DNA from: Bacteroidetes bacterium HGW-Bacteroidetes-6
GTDB taxonomy: Bacteria > Bacteroidota > Bacteroidia > Bacteroidales > DTU049
Direction of reading: 5' to 3'
DNA length: 64,000 nucleotides
NCBI GenBank assembly: GCA_002842495.1
Contig: PHDB01000005.1
Span: 62,001-126,000 of the forward strand
In this document: in pieces, positions 8,113 to 15,514 of the stretch
Position numbering within the stretch: the stretch's first letter is position 1
How the letters are laid out: every line of letters starts with the position of its first letter
Program-made: the position numbers and the translations under genes
Notes under the pieces: model-generated
Told to the model about the DNA's origin: nothing
What the model saw: only the letters and a program-made list of their open reading frames with translations
The model's database searches: none

Positions 8113-9216
8113 TTAATCAAGCCAGCCTGCAGATTTCATAATATCTTCCAGTTTACTTGCTGTCTGTTCTCTGTCTCTGTCATTTCTATTTGAAAAGAAG
8201 AGATAGAGAATTTTTTTATCCGGGTATGTGCCCGCAAATATTTGAAAACCACCGTTATCGCCAGTATGATAAGCCTTAACCGGAAAACCGGGTCTCTTTT
8301 CTATAAACCACCCGTAACCATAAGAGTTGTGTGGCATATCGGCAATTTCTATTTTAGGTGAGTGAGCCTCCAGTTTTGATTGTTCCGAAATCAGAATATT
8401 GTTCCTCAGAGCTAGTTCCCATTTGGCAAATTCAGTTACAGATGTGTATAATCCGCCGTCTGCCTTGGTTGCAAAAAAGGACTCCTCCAAGTAATCATAT
8501 TCGTTAAAAACACCGCTGGTTTTATCTTGAAGATATCCGTGAGCCATTCTGGGAATCTCTTTATCAGCTTCAAAATATGTAGCTTCACCCATTGAGGCTT
8601 TATCAAAAATTTTCTCTCTCATAAAGTCATCAAATAACATTCCGGAGCTTCTCTCCACAATTGTGTACATTAGCTGAAATGTTGGGTTCATATACTCGTA
8701 TGAAGTTCCCGGCTCAAAGTTGAGCTTTTCCAATGTTGATATATATGCATATGATTGAGTGTCAATTGCTGTAGTGACAAAAAATCTATCGCTTCTGTCT
8801 CTTGAATCTGGTATTCCTGAGGTGTGAGAGAGTAGGTGCCTTAGGGTGATTTTCTCCATTAGTGGAGACGTAAACTCAGGAAACCATTTTTTAACATTGT
8901 CATCTAAAGAGAGTTTACCCTCTTCTGCAAGCATTATAAGTGCAACAGCAGAAAACTGCTTTGATACAGAAGCAATGTTAAAAAAGGTATTATGGTCGAT
9001 CATTGCGTTTGTATTCATATCAGCAATTCCGTATCCTTTTTGAAAAACAATTTCATCTCCCTTGAGGATCAGAACTGCAGCCCCTGGTTCACCGGCAGGG
9101 TAGAGGGATTTAAAAAGAGAGTCAATTTCTGAAACTGCATTATTTTGCAGGTTGCTTGAATTTTTGCAGGATAAAACCATAATCAATGCAATTACTAAAT
9201 AGGTAAAATTTCTCAT
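8113..9216 (-). CDS. Serine hydrolase lipoprotein, class C beta-lactamase/DD-peptidase fold
   Basis: A 367-residue protein of the beta-lactamase-related penicillin-binding family. The N-terminus is a lipoprotein signal with a lipobox-like MVLSC, the lipidated Cys being residue 17. The nucleophile motif SxxK is SVSK at 83-86, a Tyr-x-Asn motif lies in EYMNPTF, and a HTG motif lies in YHTGDNGG near the C-terminus. All three are expected for an active serine hydrolase. Such proteins may be esterases, D-aminopeptidases or peptidoglycan enzymes, and true beta-lactamase activity should not be assumed. It is the last gene of an overlapping operon, sharing 4 bp with cinA. Confidence 0.85.
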   Translation of the reverse strand: MRNFTYLVIALIMVLSCKNSSNLQNNAVSEIDSLFKSLYPAGEPGAAVLILKGDEIVFQKGYGIADMNTNAMIDHNTFFNIASVSKQFSAVALIMLAEEGKLSLDDNVKKWFPEFTSPLMEKITLRHLLSHTSGIPDSRDRSDRFFVTTAIDTQSYAYISTLEKLNFEPGTSYEYMNPTFQLMYTIVERSSGMLFDDFMREKIFDKASMGEATYFEADKEIPRMAHGYLQDKTSGVFNEYDYLEESFFATKADGGLYTSVTEFAKWELALRNNILISEQSKLEAHSPKIEIADMPHNSYGYGWFIEKRPGFPVKAYHTGDNGGFQIFAGTYPDKKILYLFFSNRNDRDREQTASKLEDIMKSAGWLD

Positions 9217-10466
9217 AATAATTTAATTCTTAGGAAATTGAGTGCTTCAGAAGAGAACCTTATCATATTCCTTGTTCTGTCACCTGTAAAGACCTTGTAA
9301 CTTGAATCAATTCCAAAATCTCCGGATACCGAAACCCATACACTTCCTACCGGTTTTAAATCAGTGCCTCCTCCCGGCCCGGCAATACCCGTTGTTGCAA
9401 TGGCATAATCTGCGTTATAAAGCTCTTTCACTCCCTTTGCCATCTCTTGGGCACACTCTCTGCTGACTGCACCATATTTTTCCAGAGTCTCTTGTTTAAC
9501 CTTCAGTACATTTATCTTTGATTCATTTGAATAGGTTATTACGCCGCCACTAATGATCTCTGATGAACCGGGAATTGATACCAATCTTGACATTATTGTT
9601 CCTCCGGTGCATGATTCCGCAATAGCCAATCGCTTTCCTTTGTTTTTTAATATATTGAAAATTAGTGTCTCAAGTGTATCTTCCCCCTCTCCGTAGACCA
9701 AAGAACCTAATATGCTTTTAAGTTCAGATAGATATCTCTCTACAATCTCAATTGAGTTTTCTCTATCTCTGTTATAAACTGACAGCCTCAATCTTATTCC
9801 GATTGAGGGATTAGGCAGGTAAGCCAGTTTAACATCTTTATCCAGATTATCTTCCCATTCCTCGAGCATTTTTGCAAGTGATGCTTCAGCGATACCATAG
9901 GTTACAATAGTCTTATGATGGATATAACCGGGCGATAATCTATTTGAGATTAATTCATTAACTGCTGGCATCATTCCCTCCATTTCGTATGGAACACCTG
10001 GCAATGAGACAAGCATCTTAGTTGTGTTCTCTTCACTTGTATCAAACACCATTCCCGGTGCAGTGCCCATTTTGTTTGGAATTACAGTGCAGTTATCAGG
10101 AACCAGTGCCTGATCACGATTAAGGTCCGAAACCTCCAAACCTCTTTTTGCACAAATCTTTTTTATAAATTCCAATTGCTCGTCATTATAATAAAAAGAT
10201 TGTGAATTAGTTAAAACTGAAAGAGCCTTTTTTGTAATATCGTCTTTTGTGGGGCCAAGCCCTCCGGTGATAACAACAAGATCGTTTTCGTTAATGCAAA
10301 TCCGTAATGTTTTTAAAATCTCATCTAAACTGTCACCTATTGAAATTTTTGTAGTGACTCTTACTCCCGCTCTGTTTAATTCACGAGAGATAAAAGCTGA
10401 GTTTGTATCAACTATCTGACCTATTAGAATTTCGTCACCAATTGTGCAAATTGCTGCATTTATCAT
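9213..10466 (-). CDS. cinA: CinA-family protein: MoaB/MogA-like domain plus nicotinamide-nucleotide amidase domain
   Basis: A 417-residue two-domain protein. Residues about 1-170 form the molybdopterin-binding-like domain (GDEILIGQIVDTNSAF, then TGGLGPTKDD). Residues about 255-417 form the CinA C-terminal amidase, with the nucleophile Ser in AESCTGG and the GVITYSN and TGIAGPGGG segments. The C-terminal domain recycles NMN to nicotinic acid mononucleotide; the N-terminal domain is linked to ADP-ribose pyrophosphatase activity in some homologs. Length is normal. It overlaps pyrD and the following serine hydrolase by 4 bp each (ATGA type), which points to translational coupling. Confidence 0.92.
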   Translation of the reverse strand: MINAAICTIGDEILIGQIVDTNSAFISRELNRAGVRVTTKISIGDSLDEILKTLRICINENDLVVITGGLGPTKDDITKKALSVLTNSQSFYYNDEQLEFIKKICAKRGLEVSDLNRDQALVPDNCTVIPNKMGTAPGMVFDTSEENTTKMLVSLPGVPYEMEGMMPAVNELISNRLSPGYIHHKTIVTYGIAEASLAKMLEEWEDNLDKDVKLAYLPNPSIGIRLRLSVYNRDRENSIEIVERYLSELKSILGSLVYGEGEDTLETLIFNILKNKGKRLAIAESCTGGTIMSRLVSIPGSSEIISGGVITYSNESKINVLKVKQETLEKYGAVSRECAQEMAKGVKELYNADYAIATTGIAGPGGGTDLKPVGSVWVSVSGDFGIDSSYKVFTGDRTRNMIRFSSEALNFLRIKLL

Positions 10467-11503
10467 ACATCACCCTTTTTTGACAGGTATTTCAGTATTT
10501 TTTTAACAAACGCAGGGCCGTTATAGATAAATCCTGTATATATCTGTACCAATGACGCTCCAGCATTAAGCATTTCGTGTGCCTGTGCAGGAGTCATGAT
10601 TCCCCCGACTGCTATTATTGGAAGCTGGCCCTTGGTTTTCTGAGTAATATATCTCACCATTTCAAGACTCTTTTTGTAAAGAGGAGCACCGCTAAGCCCT
10701 CCCTCACCAATGAATTCTACCCTCTCCTTAAAAGTAACCAGGTTTTCTCGCGATCTGGTGGTATTGGTGGCAACTATACCATCCATACCGGATATTAAAA
10801 TCAATTCAATAATTTCATCAAGCTGCTCATTATCAAGATCAGGAGAGATCTTTAGCAGAATTGGGCGGTATTCGTCGTAATATTTTCTTAAAGCGGTAAG
10901 TCTGTCAACAATTTCAGAAAGAGAGTTAATATCCTGAAGTTTGGTTATACCTTTAACATTGGGGCATGATACATTAACAACAAAATAGTCAACAAAATCG
11001 TATAACTGTGCAAAGGTCTTTTCATAGTCCTGAGGAGCAATCTCATTAGGCGAGGCAGTGCTTTTAATAATGTTTGCGCCGATTATAACTTTTGGTTTTC
11101 TCTCTTTTAGATTTGTAACCAGGTGTTTAACACCTTTATTATTAATCCCCATTCTGTTTATGATAGCTTTATCATCAACCAGTCGAAAGCACCTTGGTTT
11201 TGGGTTTCCAATCTGTTCAGAGGGAGTTACAGAGCCTACCTCTATGAATCCGAAGCCAAAATTGGCCATTTCGTTGTAAATCTCACCATTCTTGTCAAAT
11301 CCGGCAGCCATTCCTACGGGGTTGGGAAACTTAATGCCCATTACCTCCCTTTCAAGTTTTGGACTCCTGTATTTGAATAGTAATCTTATAACAAAAGAGG
11401 ATAATGGAATGTATCTTAAAATTATCAGCAATCTCACAATAATGTTGTGAGCTGTCTCTGGCGAAAATGAAAAAAAGATTGGTTTGAGAATTTTATACAT
11501 CAA
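10463..11503 (-). CDS. pyrD: Dihydroorotate dehydrogenase (quinone), class 2
   Basis: A 346-residue flavoprotein that oxidises dihydroorotate to orotate in pyrimidine synthesis. The N-terminal extension (FSFSPETAHNII) and the sequence FPNPVGMAAGFDKNGE are typical of the membrane-associated class 2 enzymes that use quinone. The catalytic Ser lies in VNVSCPNV, GEGGLSGAPL and IAVGGIMTPAQ bind the FMN phosphate, and the QIYTGFIYNGP C-terminus is standard. The start may be 11503 or the next ATG codon at 11500. It heads the pyrD-cinA-hydrolase operon; carAB lies elsewhere in this window. Confidence 0.94.
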   Translation of the reverse strand: MMYKILKPIFFSFSPETAHNIIVRLLIILRYIPLSSFVIRLLFKYRSPKLEREVMGIKFPNPVGMAAGFDKNGEIYNEMANFGFGFIEVGSVTPSEQIGNPKPRCFRLVDDKAIINRMGINNKGVKHLVTNLKERKPKVIIGANIIKSTASPNEIAPQDYEKTFAQLYDFVDYFVVNVSCPNVKGITKLQDINSLSEIVDRLTALRKYYDEYRPILLKISPDLDNEQLDEIIELILISGMDGIVATNTTRSRENLVTFKERVEFIGEGGLSGAPLYKKSLEMVRYITQKTKGQLPIIAVGGIMTPAQAHEMLNAGASLVQIYTGFIYNGPAFVKKILKYLSKKGDV

Positions 11504-11541
11504 TGGAAAATTTGGCCAAAGATAGTAATTATAATTATTAG

Positions 11542-11991
11542 CTATTCTTCACCAGGAGTGTATTCTGTAAAAGTACCGTCAGAATATATCATTATTATCT
11601 TTTTCAGGTTCTTTTTATCTGCATGAATGGCTTGATTGAAAGCGTTTATTGAATTCTCAGAGGGTTCAGGATGAATTAAAACGGGCTTAACTTGTTGATT
11701 AGGTGTTGTTTCAGTTGTGTTTTCGGGGTAGGGGTTATTGACTATTTCTGCTTCATTACCAAAAAAACGTGATTCGGAACTCTCTTTGTACACCTTTCCC
11801 TTGCCCGTAAGTAACCAGTCTGCATTGACTGATGGAAACTTCACAATTAGTTTCTGAATAAAGTCAAATCCGGGTTTGTTTCTGCCGGATAGTATGTGCG
11901 ACAAACCTGATCGTTGTATGCCAAGAATGTCGGCAAAACGCGATGGAGTGAGCTGCTCAAGCTCTAAAAATCTCTGTAAACGATCTTTCAT
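11542..11991 (-). CDS. XRE-family helix-turn-helix regulator
   Basis: Read from ATG 11991 this is a 149-residue regulator. Residues 1-65 are an HTH_3 domain (FLELEQLTPSRFADILGIQRSGLSH as the helix-turn-helix, then SVNADWLLTGKG). The middle is a Pro/Thr/Asn-rich linker, and the end carries KKIIMIYSDGTFTEY, a tail seen in many Bacteroidales HTH proteins. The frame stays open to 12195, but that stretch is AT-rich and carries operator-like palindromes, so I take the start at 11991; an ATG at 12003 adds only four residues. A palindrome lies 42-53 bases upstream of the chosen start, which suggests autorepression. Target genes are unknown; queA, transcribed divergently, is a candidate. Confidence 0.82.
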   Translation of the reverse strand: MKDRLQRFLELEQLTPSRFADILGIQRSGLSHILSGRNKPGFDFIQKLIVKFPSVNADWLLTGKGKVYKESSESRFFGNEAEIVNNPYPENTTETTPNQQVKPVLIHPEPSENSINAFNQAIHADKKNLKKIIMIYSDGTFTEYTPGEE

Positions 11992-12032
11992 AACTGTAAA
12001 CATTGTTTTCACAAATGTAAGCAAAAAAATAA

Positions 12033-12044
12033 TTACATATGTAA
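12033..12044. promoter_or_regulatory. Operator-like palindrome, copy 1
   Basis: TTACATATGTAA is a perfect 12-bp palindrome just upstream of the XRE gene start. Nearby bases carry further half-site-like text (ATGTAAG at 12015, GTAAACA at 11996). It probably binds a dimeric regulator, most simply the adjacent XRE protein acting on its own gene. Confidence 0.55.
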
Positions 12045-12340
12045 CATTGTGTTTGTTCACATTTGTGGAATACTTCACTCTAATATTATAAACTAAAGTC
12101 TGTCTGTTAATGCTTATGCGAACTTTATCGTGATATAATTCAAACGGAGAACTAAAAATTGAGATAAACACTATAAAGTATTGGGTTACAAGCATAAAAG
12201 TATGAAATATTTATATAATAAGCATATTACAGCTGTTTTTTGGCAATTATGCTTAAATATTAACTGAAACTGACTTTAACTAAATAATGTTAAAATGCTG
12301 GGTTTTAATCATATAAATAGATAATAATTTACAAAAAACA

Positions 12341-12360
12341 TACGTTACATATGTAACGTA
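12341..12360. promoter_or_regulatory. Operator-like palindrome, copy 2 (20 bp, perfect)
   Basis: TACGTTACATATGTAACGTA is its own reverse complement over all 20 bases and has the same TTACATATGTAA core as the other two copies. It is the longest and presumably strongest site. It lies about 340 bp from the XRE start and 157-176 bp from the queA start. Confidence 0.6.
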
Positions 12361-12434
12361 AACTACATACGATACAATCTATTATTCGACATCATCAGTT
12401 TACAAATAGACAACAATTTATTTATAAATGTAAA

Positions 12435-12446
12435 TTACATATGTAA
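12435..12446. promoter_or_regulatory. Operator-like palindrome, copy 3
   Basis: A third perfect TTACATATGTAA lies 37 bp before the TATATTTG box of queA, so a bound protein could contact or block RNA polymerase there. Confidence 0.55.
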
Positions 12447-12482
12447 ACAAAAAGGCAAATTTAAACGATTTTATTAGTTAGG

Positions 12483-12500
12483 TATATTTGTATAGTTTTG
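12483..12500 (+). promoter_or_regulatory. Overlapping -7 type boxes, likely queA promoter
   Basis: TATATTTG at 12483-12490 and TAGTTTTG at 12493-12500 both fit TAnnTTTG exactly. They lie 11-28 bp before the queA start, giving a very short leader. Confidence 0.5.
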
Positions 12501-12510
12501 TAAAAAATAA

Positions 12511-13752
12511 TTGATTGTGGAGCCTGAAATTAAGATTGACCAATTCAACTACATTCTGCCTGACGAGAAAATTGCTAAATACCCTACTGAGCAACGTGAC
12601 CACTCCAGGATTTTAATATTTAAGAACAATAACATCTCTGATGGCAAATTTTTAAATCTCCCGGGGTTGTTACCACCTTCCTCTTTGATGATTTTTAATA
12701 ATACCAAGGTGGTCCCGGCACGTTTAATTTTCAAAAAGACTACCGGAGCACACATTGAAATATTTTGTCTGGAGCCAATTAGCCCGTCTGAATACAATAA
12801 ATCATTTTCATCGGTAGGTACCTGCAGTTGGATTGCTGTTGTTGGCAATATTAAACGTTGGAAAGAGGGTTTGATATTTTTTGATTCTGCAGGTGACGAA
12901 ATTCTTGATAATATTGGACTTACAGCTGAATTATCAGGGAGTAAAGAAGATAAATCAATTGTAACTTTTAAATGGAATGGAGATTATACTTTTTCTCAAA
13001 TAATGGATCTATGTGGCAAAATTCCAATACCTCCTTATTTAAGAAGAGATTCACAAGAGTGTGATATTGAGAGATATCAAACTACTTATGCAAAGGAAAA
13101 AGGATCGGTTGCTGCTCCAACAGCCGGTTTGCACTTCACCAAACAAATACTTGAAAAAATTGTGGAGCGTGGAGTTGAAAAAGAGGAGGTTTGCCTTCAT
13201 GTTGGGGCAGGAACATTTATTCCTGTAAAAACTACATTTATAAAGGATCACAAAATGCACGGGGAGCCATTTTCTGTTACTCTCTCCCTTTTAAAAAAGC
13301 TAAGAGATGCTAGTGTAAACGGAAAATATATCATTTCAGTGGGAACCACATCTGTTAGAACATTAGAGAGTTTATACTACCTTGGAGTTCAGTGTCTTGA
13401 TATAGGCAGACCTGGGGATGTAACTCAGTGGGAGCCATACAATTCTATTATCAAGCCAAGTGTAAAGGATTCACTAGATGCATTGATAAGATGGATGGAG
13501 AGCGAGAAGAGAGATACTTTAGAGAGACGTACAGAGATTATTATTGTCCCCGGATTTGAATTTAAAATATGCAACATATTGATAACCAATTTTCATCAGC
13601 CCCAAAGTACATTGCTTTTGCTCATATCTGCCTTTGTGGGTGACCAATGGAGAAACATATACAAATATGCGCTTGAGAATAATTTCAGATTTTTGAGCTA
13701 TGGCGACAGTTCGATATTATTCGGAAGAGAGCCCCAGATTAATATAGATTAG
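12511..13752 (+). CDS. queA: S-adenosylmethionine:tRNA ribosyltransferase-isomerase (queuosine synthesis)
   Basis: A 413-residue QueA, which moves ribose from SAM onto 7-aminomethyl-7-deazaguanine in tRNA to form epoxyqueuosine. Family motifs are DEKIAKYPTEQRDHSRIL near the N-terminus, FNNTKVVPARL, GKIPIPPYL, SVAAPTAGLHF, VCLHVGAGTF, VGTTSVRTLE and TNFHQPQSTLL. No ATG is suitably placed. The frame opens with TTG at 12511 or GTG at 12517, and the family alignment begins about seven residues later, so either is possible. A Bacteroidetes-type promoter lies just upstream. The 3' end overlaps the opposing yyaL-like gene by 36 bp. Confidence 0.93.
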   Translation: MIVEPEIKIDQFNYILPDEKIAKYPTEQRDHSRILIFKNNNISDGKFLNLPGLLPPSSLMIFNNTKVVPARLIFKKTTGAHIEIFCLEPISPSEYNKSFSSVGTCSWIAVVGNIKRWKEGLIFFDSAGDEILDNIGLTAELSGSKEDKSIVTFKWNGDYTFSQIMDLCGKIPIPPYLRRDSQECDIERYQTTYAKEKGSVAAPTAGLHFTKQILEKIVERGVEKEEVCLHVGAGTFIPVKTTFIKDHKMHGEPFSVTLSLLKKLRDASVNGKYIISVGTTSVRTLESLYYLGVQCLDIGRPGDVTQWEPYNSIIKPSVKDSLDALIRWMESEKRDTLERRTEIIIVPGFEFKICNILITNFHQPQSTLLLLISAFVGDQWRNIYKYALENNFRFLSYGDSSILFGREPQINID

Positions 13753-15474
13753 TATCTTATGAGCCCAATTGGAAAGCATTGGGCCTGAATTCATAAGGTT
13801 GGGGGCCACATTAAAGAGTTGTTGACTGGCCATATTGAGGTATAATGCCTCAGATGTTATTCCATACATTGTAAGTAAATTTCCCGCCATCACCGAATTT
13901 GCCGATGGTCTCATGAAATCAATATTAGACTCTCTTTTAAACGGAACTGTGTGACCGGGTGTTCCTATTTCAGATTTGGAGAACATACCGTTTTCGGGCT
14001 TAAAAAACCTCTCTGTGGTTATCTCAAGATATCTTTTAGCAACATGATAATATTCATCATCTCCTCTTATTTGATACAGTTCAAGTGATGCTTCAATAAA
14101 ATGTGCATAATCAGACAGATATCCTGGCAGATAGCTTTCCGAACGACAAGTATATCTGAATAACCTTGAATCCTCTTTACTGATGTTATTGTATATAATA
14201 AATTCAAAATTTGCGACAGCCTTTTGATATAGTGATGTATCCGAAAGGTATCTCGAAGCAATAGCAAAAGCTTTTACAGAGGTTGAATTAGATGATGTGA
14301 TGCACCTTTCGTCTGTAAAATATGACCTGTGTTCAGCTCTTCTTAATCTTAAGCTTTTAATTTCATCAGTAGTTATAACGTTAAAGGTGTCAAGCCCTCT
14401 GACAGGTAATTGTCTCTTTTTTGAATCGGTCTCTAGATCTAATCCCATGGCTTCAGCAATCTCGCCGTACCGTTCGGGAAATAGTATTTTAAGCTCGTTT
14501 ATTGAATAGTGATAATAAACTGAGTCTTTTACATCTCCCAACAACGTGGTGCTGTTATAATAGCCTCCTTTACCATTACTCAATTCATTTTGAAGAAATT
14601 CCGAAATCAAAAAAGCTGTTTTCTTATATGAATCTTTTTTGTAATATTCGTAAGCAAGTGAGTAAAGCGCAAGAAACTGACTGTTATCTTCAAGAGTCTT
14701 TTCAAACAGAGGCTGAAGACAGGTATAGTCAACTGTCTGCCTGAAAAAGCCTCCGCCAATAACATCAAAAAGAGGGGAGTACTGAAAGTGATCAAGCAGA
14801 TTTTCAACTCTTTCTGATATTTCAGGGTCAGGGAAAGATTTCAAATACTCGATGACTGTATATAGAGTGATAGGGCTGGGAGTGAATGGTTTAAATTTTG
14901 ATATAAAATCTGTTTCGAAAATTGAATCCAACCAGGTTTTCAGATAAAAGCTGAAATATGCAGAGTCAATTTCCGACTTTTGTTCAGTTTTTTTAGCGAT
15001 ACCCAGGTTCATGACCCTCTTTGAGAGCTCTTCAGACATCTGAAAGAGTTTTTCACGCTTCTCTGACTTGGCAAGCAATACCCTTTTTGCAAACTCCTTA
15101 AAATTTTCAGGATCACAATCTGAAAAGGCAATCAGTGGCCTTCTGTTTGGCATTATAAACATGTTTACCGGCCCATAAGTGAAATCCTGATTTAACATAA
15201 GAAGATCCAATGCTAGAAGGAATGACTCAGGATTGTCTTCTTTATCTTCAATCAGACAAACATAATTTTCGTTCAACAATGAAATCACCTCAGGATCATT
15301 AAAGAGTTTCGAAGTACTCTCCCTTAAAGTAATGTTACTGAAGGATCCAATATGTAGAAATATCAGCTTATCCTCTTCCATTGCGTAATGCAGAAGTTCA
15401 TTATTTAGTGAAAAATTCCATTTTATACCTTTTCCACTAAACATTTTAAGGTATGGAGAACAACTTTTGAACAT
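13717..15474 (-). CDS. YyaL/SSP411-like protein with degenerate thioredoxin-like domain (no CxxC)
   Basis: A 585-residue protein matching the YyaL (DUF255 / spermatogenesis-associated protein 20) layout: a thioredoxin-like N-terminal domain (about 1-150) followed by an alpha/alpha-barrel like that of N-acylglucosamine 2-epimerases (about 180-585). Recognisable pieces are CSPYLKMF (for SPYLLQHA), EEDKLIFLHIGSFS (for KPIFLSIGYS), LLNENYVCLIEDKEDNP, PLFEKTLEDNSQFLALYSLAY (for PHFEKMLYDNA) and PSANSVMAGNLL. The usual TCHWC redox/active motif after the IFL-IG strand is replaced by SNITLRES, so no CxxC is present. It is also about 80-100 residues shorter than typical homologs. Catalytic function is unknown. 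Its 3' end overlaps queA by 36 bp. Confidence 0.78.
   Translation of the reverse strand: MFKSCSPYLKMFSGKGIKWNFSLNNELLHYAMEEDKLIFLHIGSFSNITLRESTSKLFNDPEVISLLNENYVCLIEDKEDNPESFLLALDLLMLNQDFTYGPVNMFIMPNRRPLIAFSDCDPENFKEFAKRVLLAKSEKREKLFQMSEELSKRVMNLGIAKKTEQKSEIDSAYFSFYLKTWLDSIFETDFISKFKPFTPSPITLYTVIEYLKSFPDPEISERVENLLDHFQYSPLFDVIGGGFFRQTVDYTCLQPLFEKTLEDNSQFLALYSLAYEYYKKDSYKKTAFLISEFLQNELSNGKGGYYNSTTLLGDVKDSVYYHYSINELKILFPERYGEIAEAMGLDLETDSKKRQLPVRGLDTFNVITTDEIKSLRLRRAEHRSYFTDERCITSSNSTSVKAFAIASRYLSDTSLYQKAVANFEFIIYNNISKEDSRLFRYTCRSESYLPGYLSDYAHFIEASLELYQIRGDDEYYHVAKRYLEITTERFFKPENGMFSKSEIGTPGHTVPFKRESNIDFMRPSANSVMAGNLLTMYGITSEALYLNMASQQLFNVAPNLMNSGPMLSNWAHKILIYINLGLSSE
13756..13797. repeat. Bulged 14-bp stem-loop immediately after the queA stop codon
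   Basis: CTTATGA (13756-13762) pairs with TCATAAG (13791-13797), and GCCCAAT (13763-13769) pairs with ATTGGGC (13778-13784). The loop is 8 nt, with a 6-nt one-sided bulge at 13785-13790. It begins 4 nt after the queA stop and has no T-tract. It lies inside the 3' coding end of the opposing gene. It could define the 3' end of queA mRNA. Confidence 0.45.
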
Positions 15475-15482
15475 TTATTATA

Positions 15483-15490
15483 TATTTTTG
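15483..15490 (+). promoter_or_regulatory. -7 type promoter box for the acyl-CoA ligase gene
   Basis: TATTTTTG matches TAnnTTTG exactly, 24 bp before the ATG at 15515, in the 40-bp gap between divergent genes. Confidence 0.45.
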
Positions 15491-15514
15491 CTAAAATAAA
15501 GCCTAACCTATATT

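Larger units (their letters stand above)
12196..12510. other. AT-rich divergent intergenic region without a gene
   Basis: Between the XRE gene and queA I see no coding frame of convincing composition. The region holds two operator-like palindromes and the likely queA promoter. Together with 12004-12195 it makes a non-coding gap of about 500 bp, unusually long for this gene-dense window. Confidence 0.6.

Noticed and set aside
8113-9216. Antibiotic-resistance beta-lactamase
   Set aside because: SxxK, YxN and HTG motifs are shared by many lipoprotein esterases and peptidases; nothing points to true lactamase activity or mobility.
11992-12195. 5' extension of the XRE regulator to a 217-residue frame
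   Set aside because: The added stretch is AT-rich, has no family similarity, and contains an operator-like palindrome; the HTH domain begins at the ATG at 11991.
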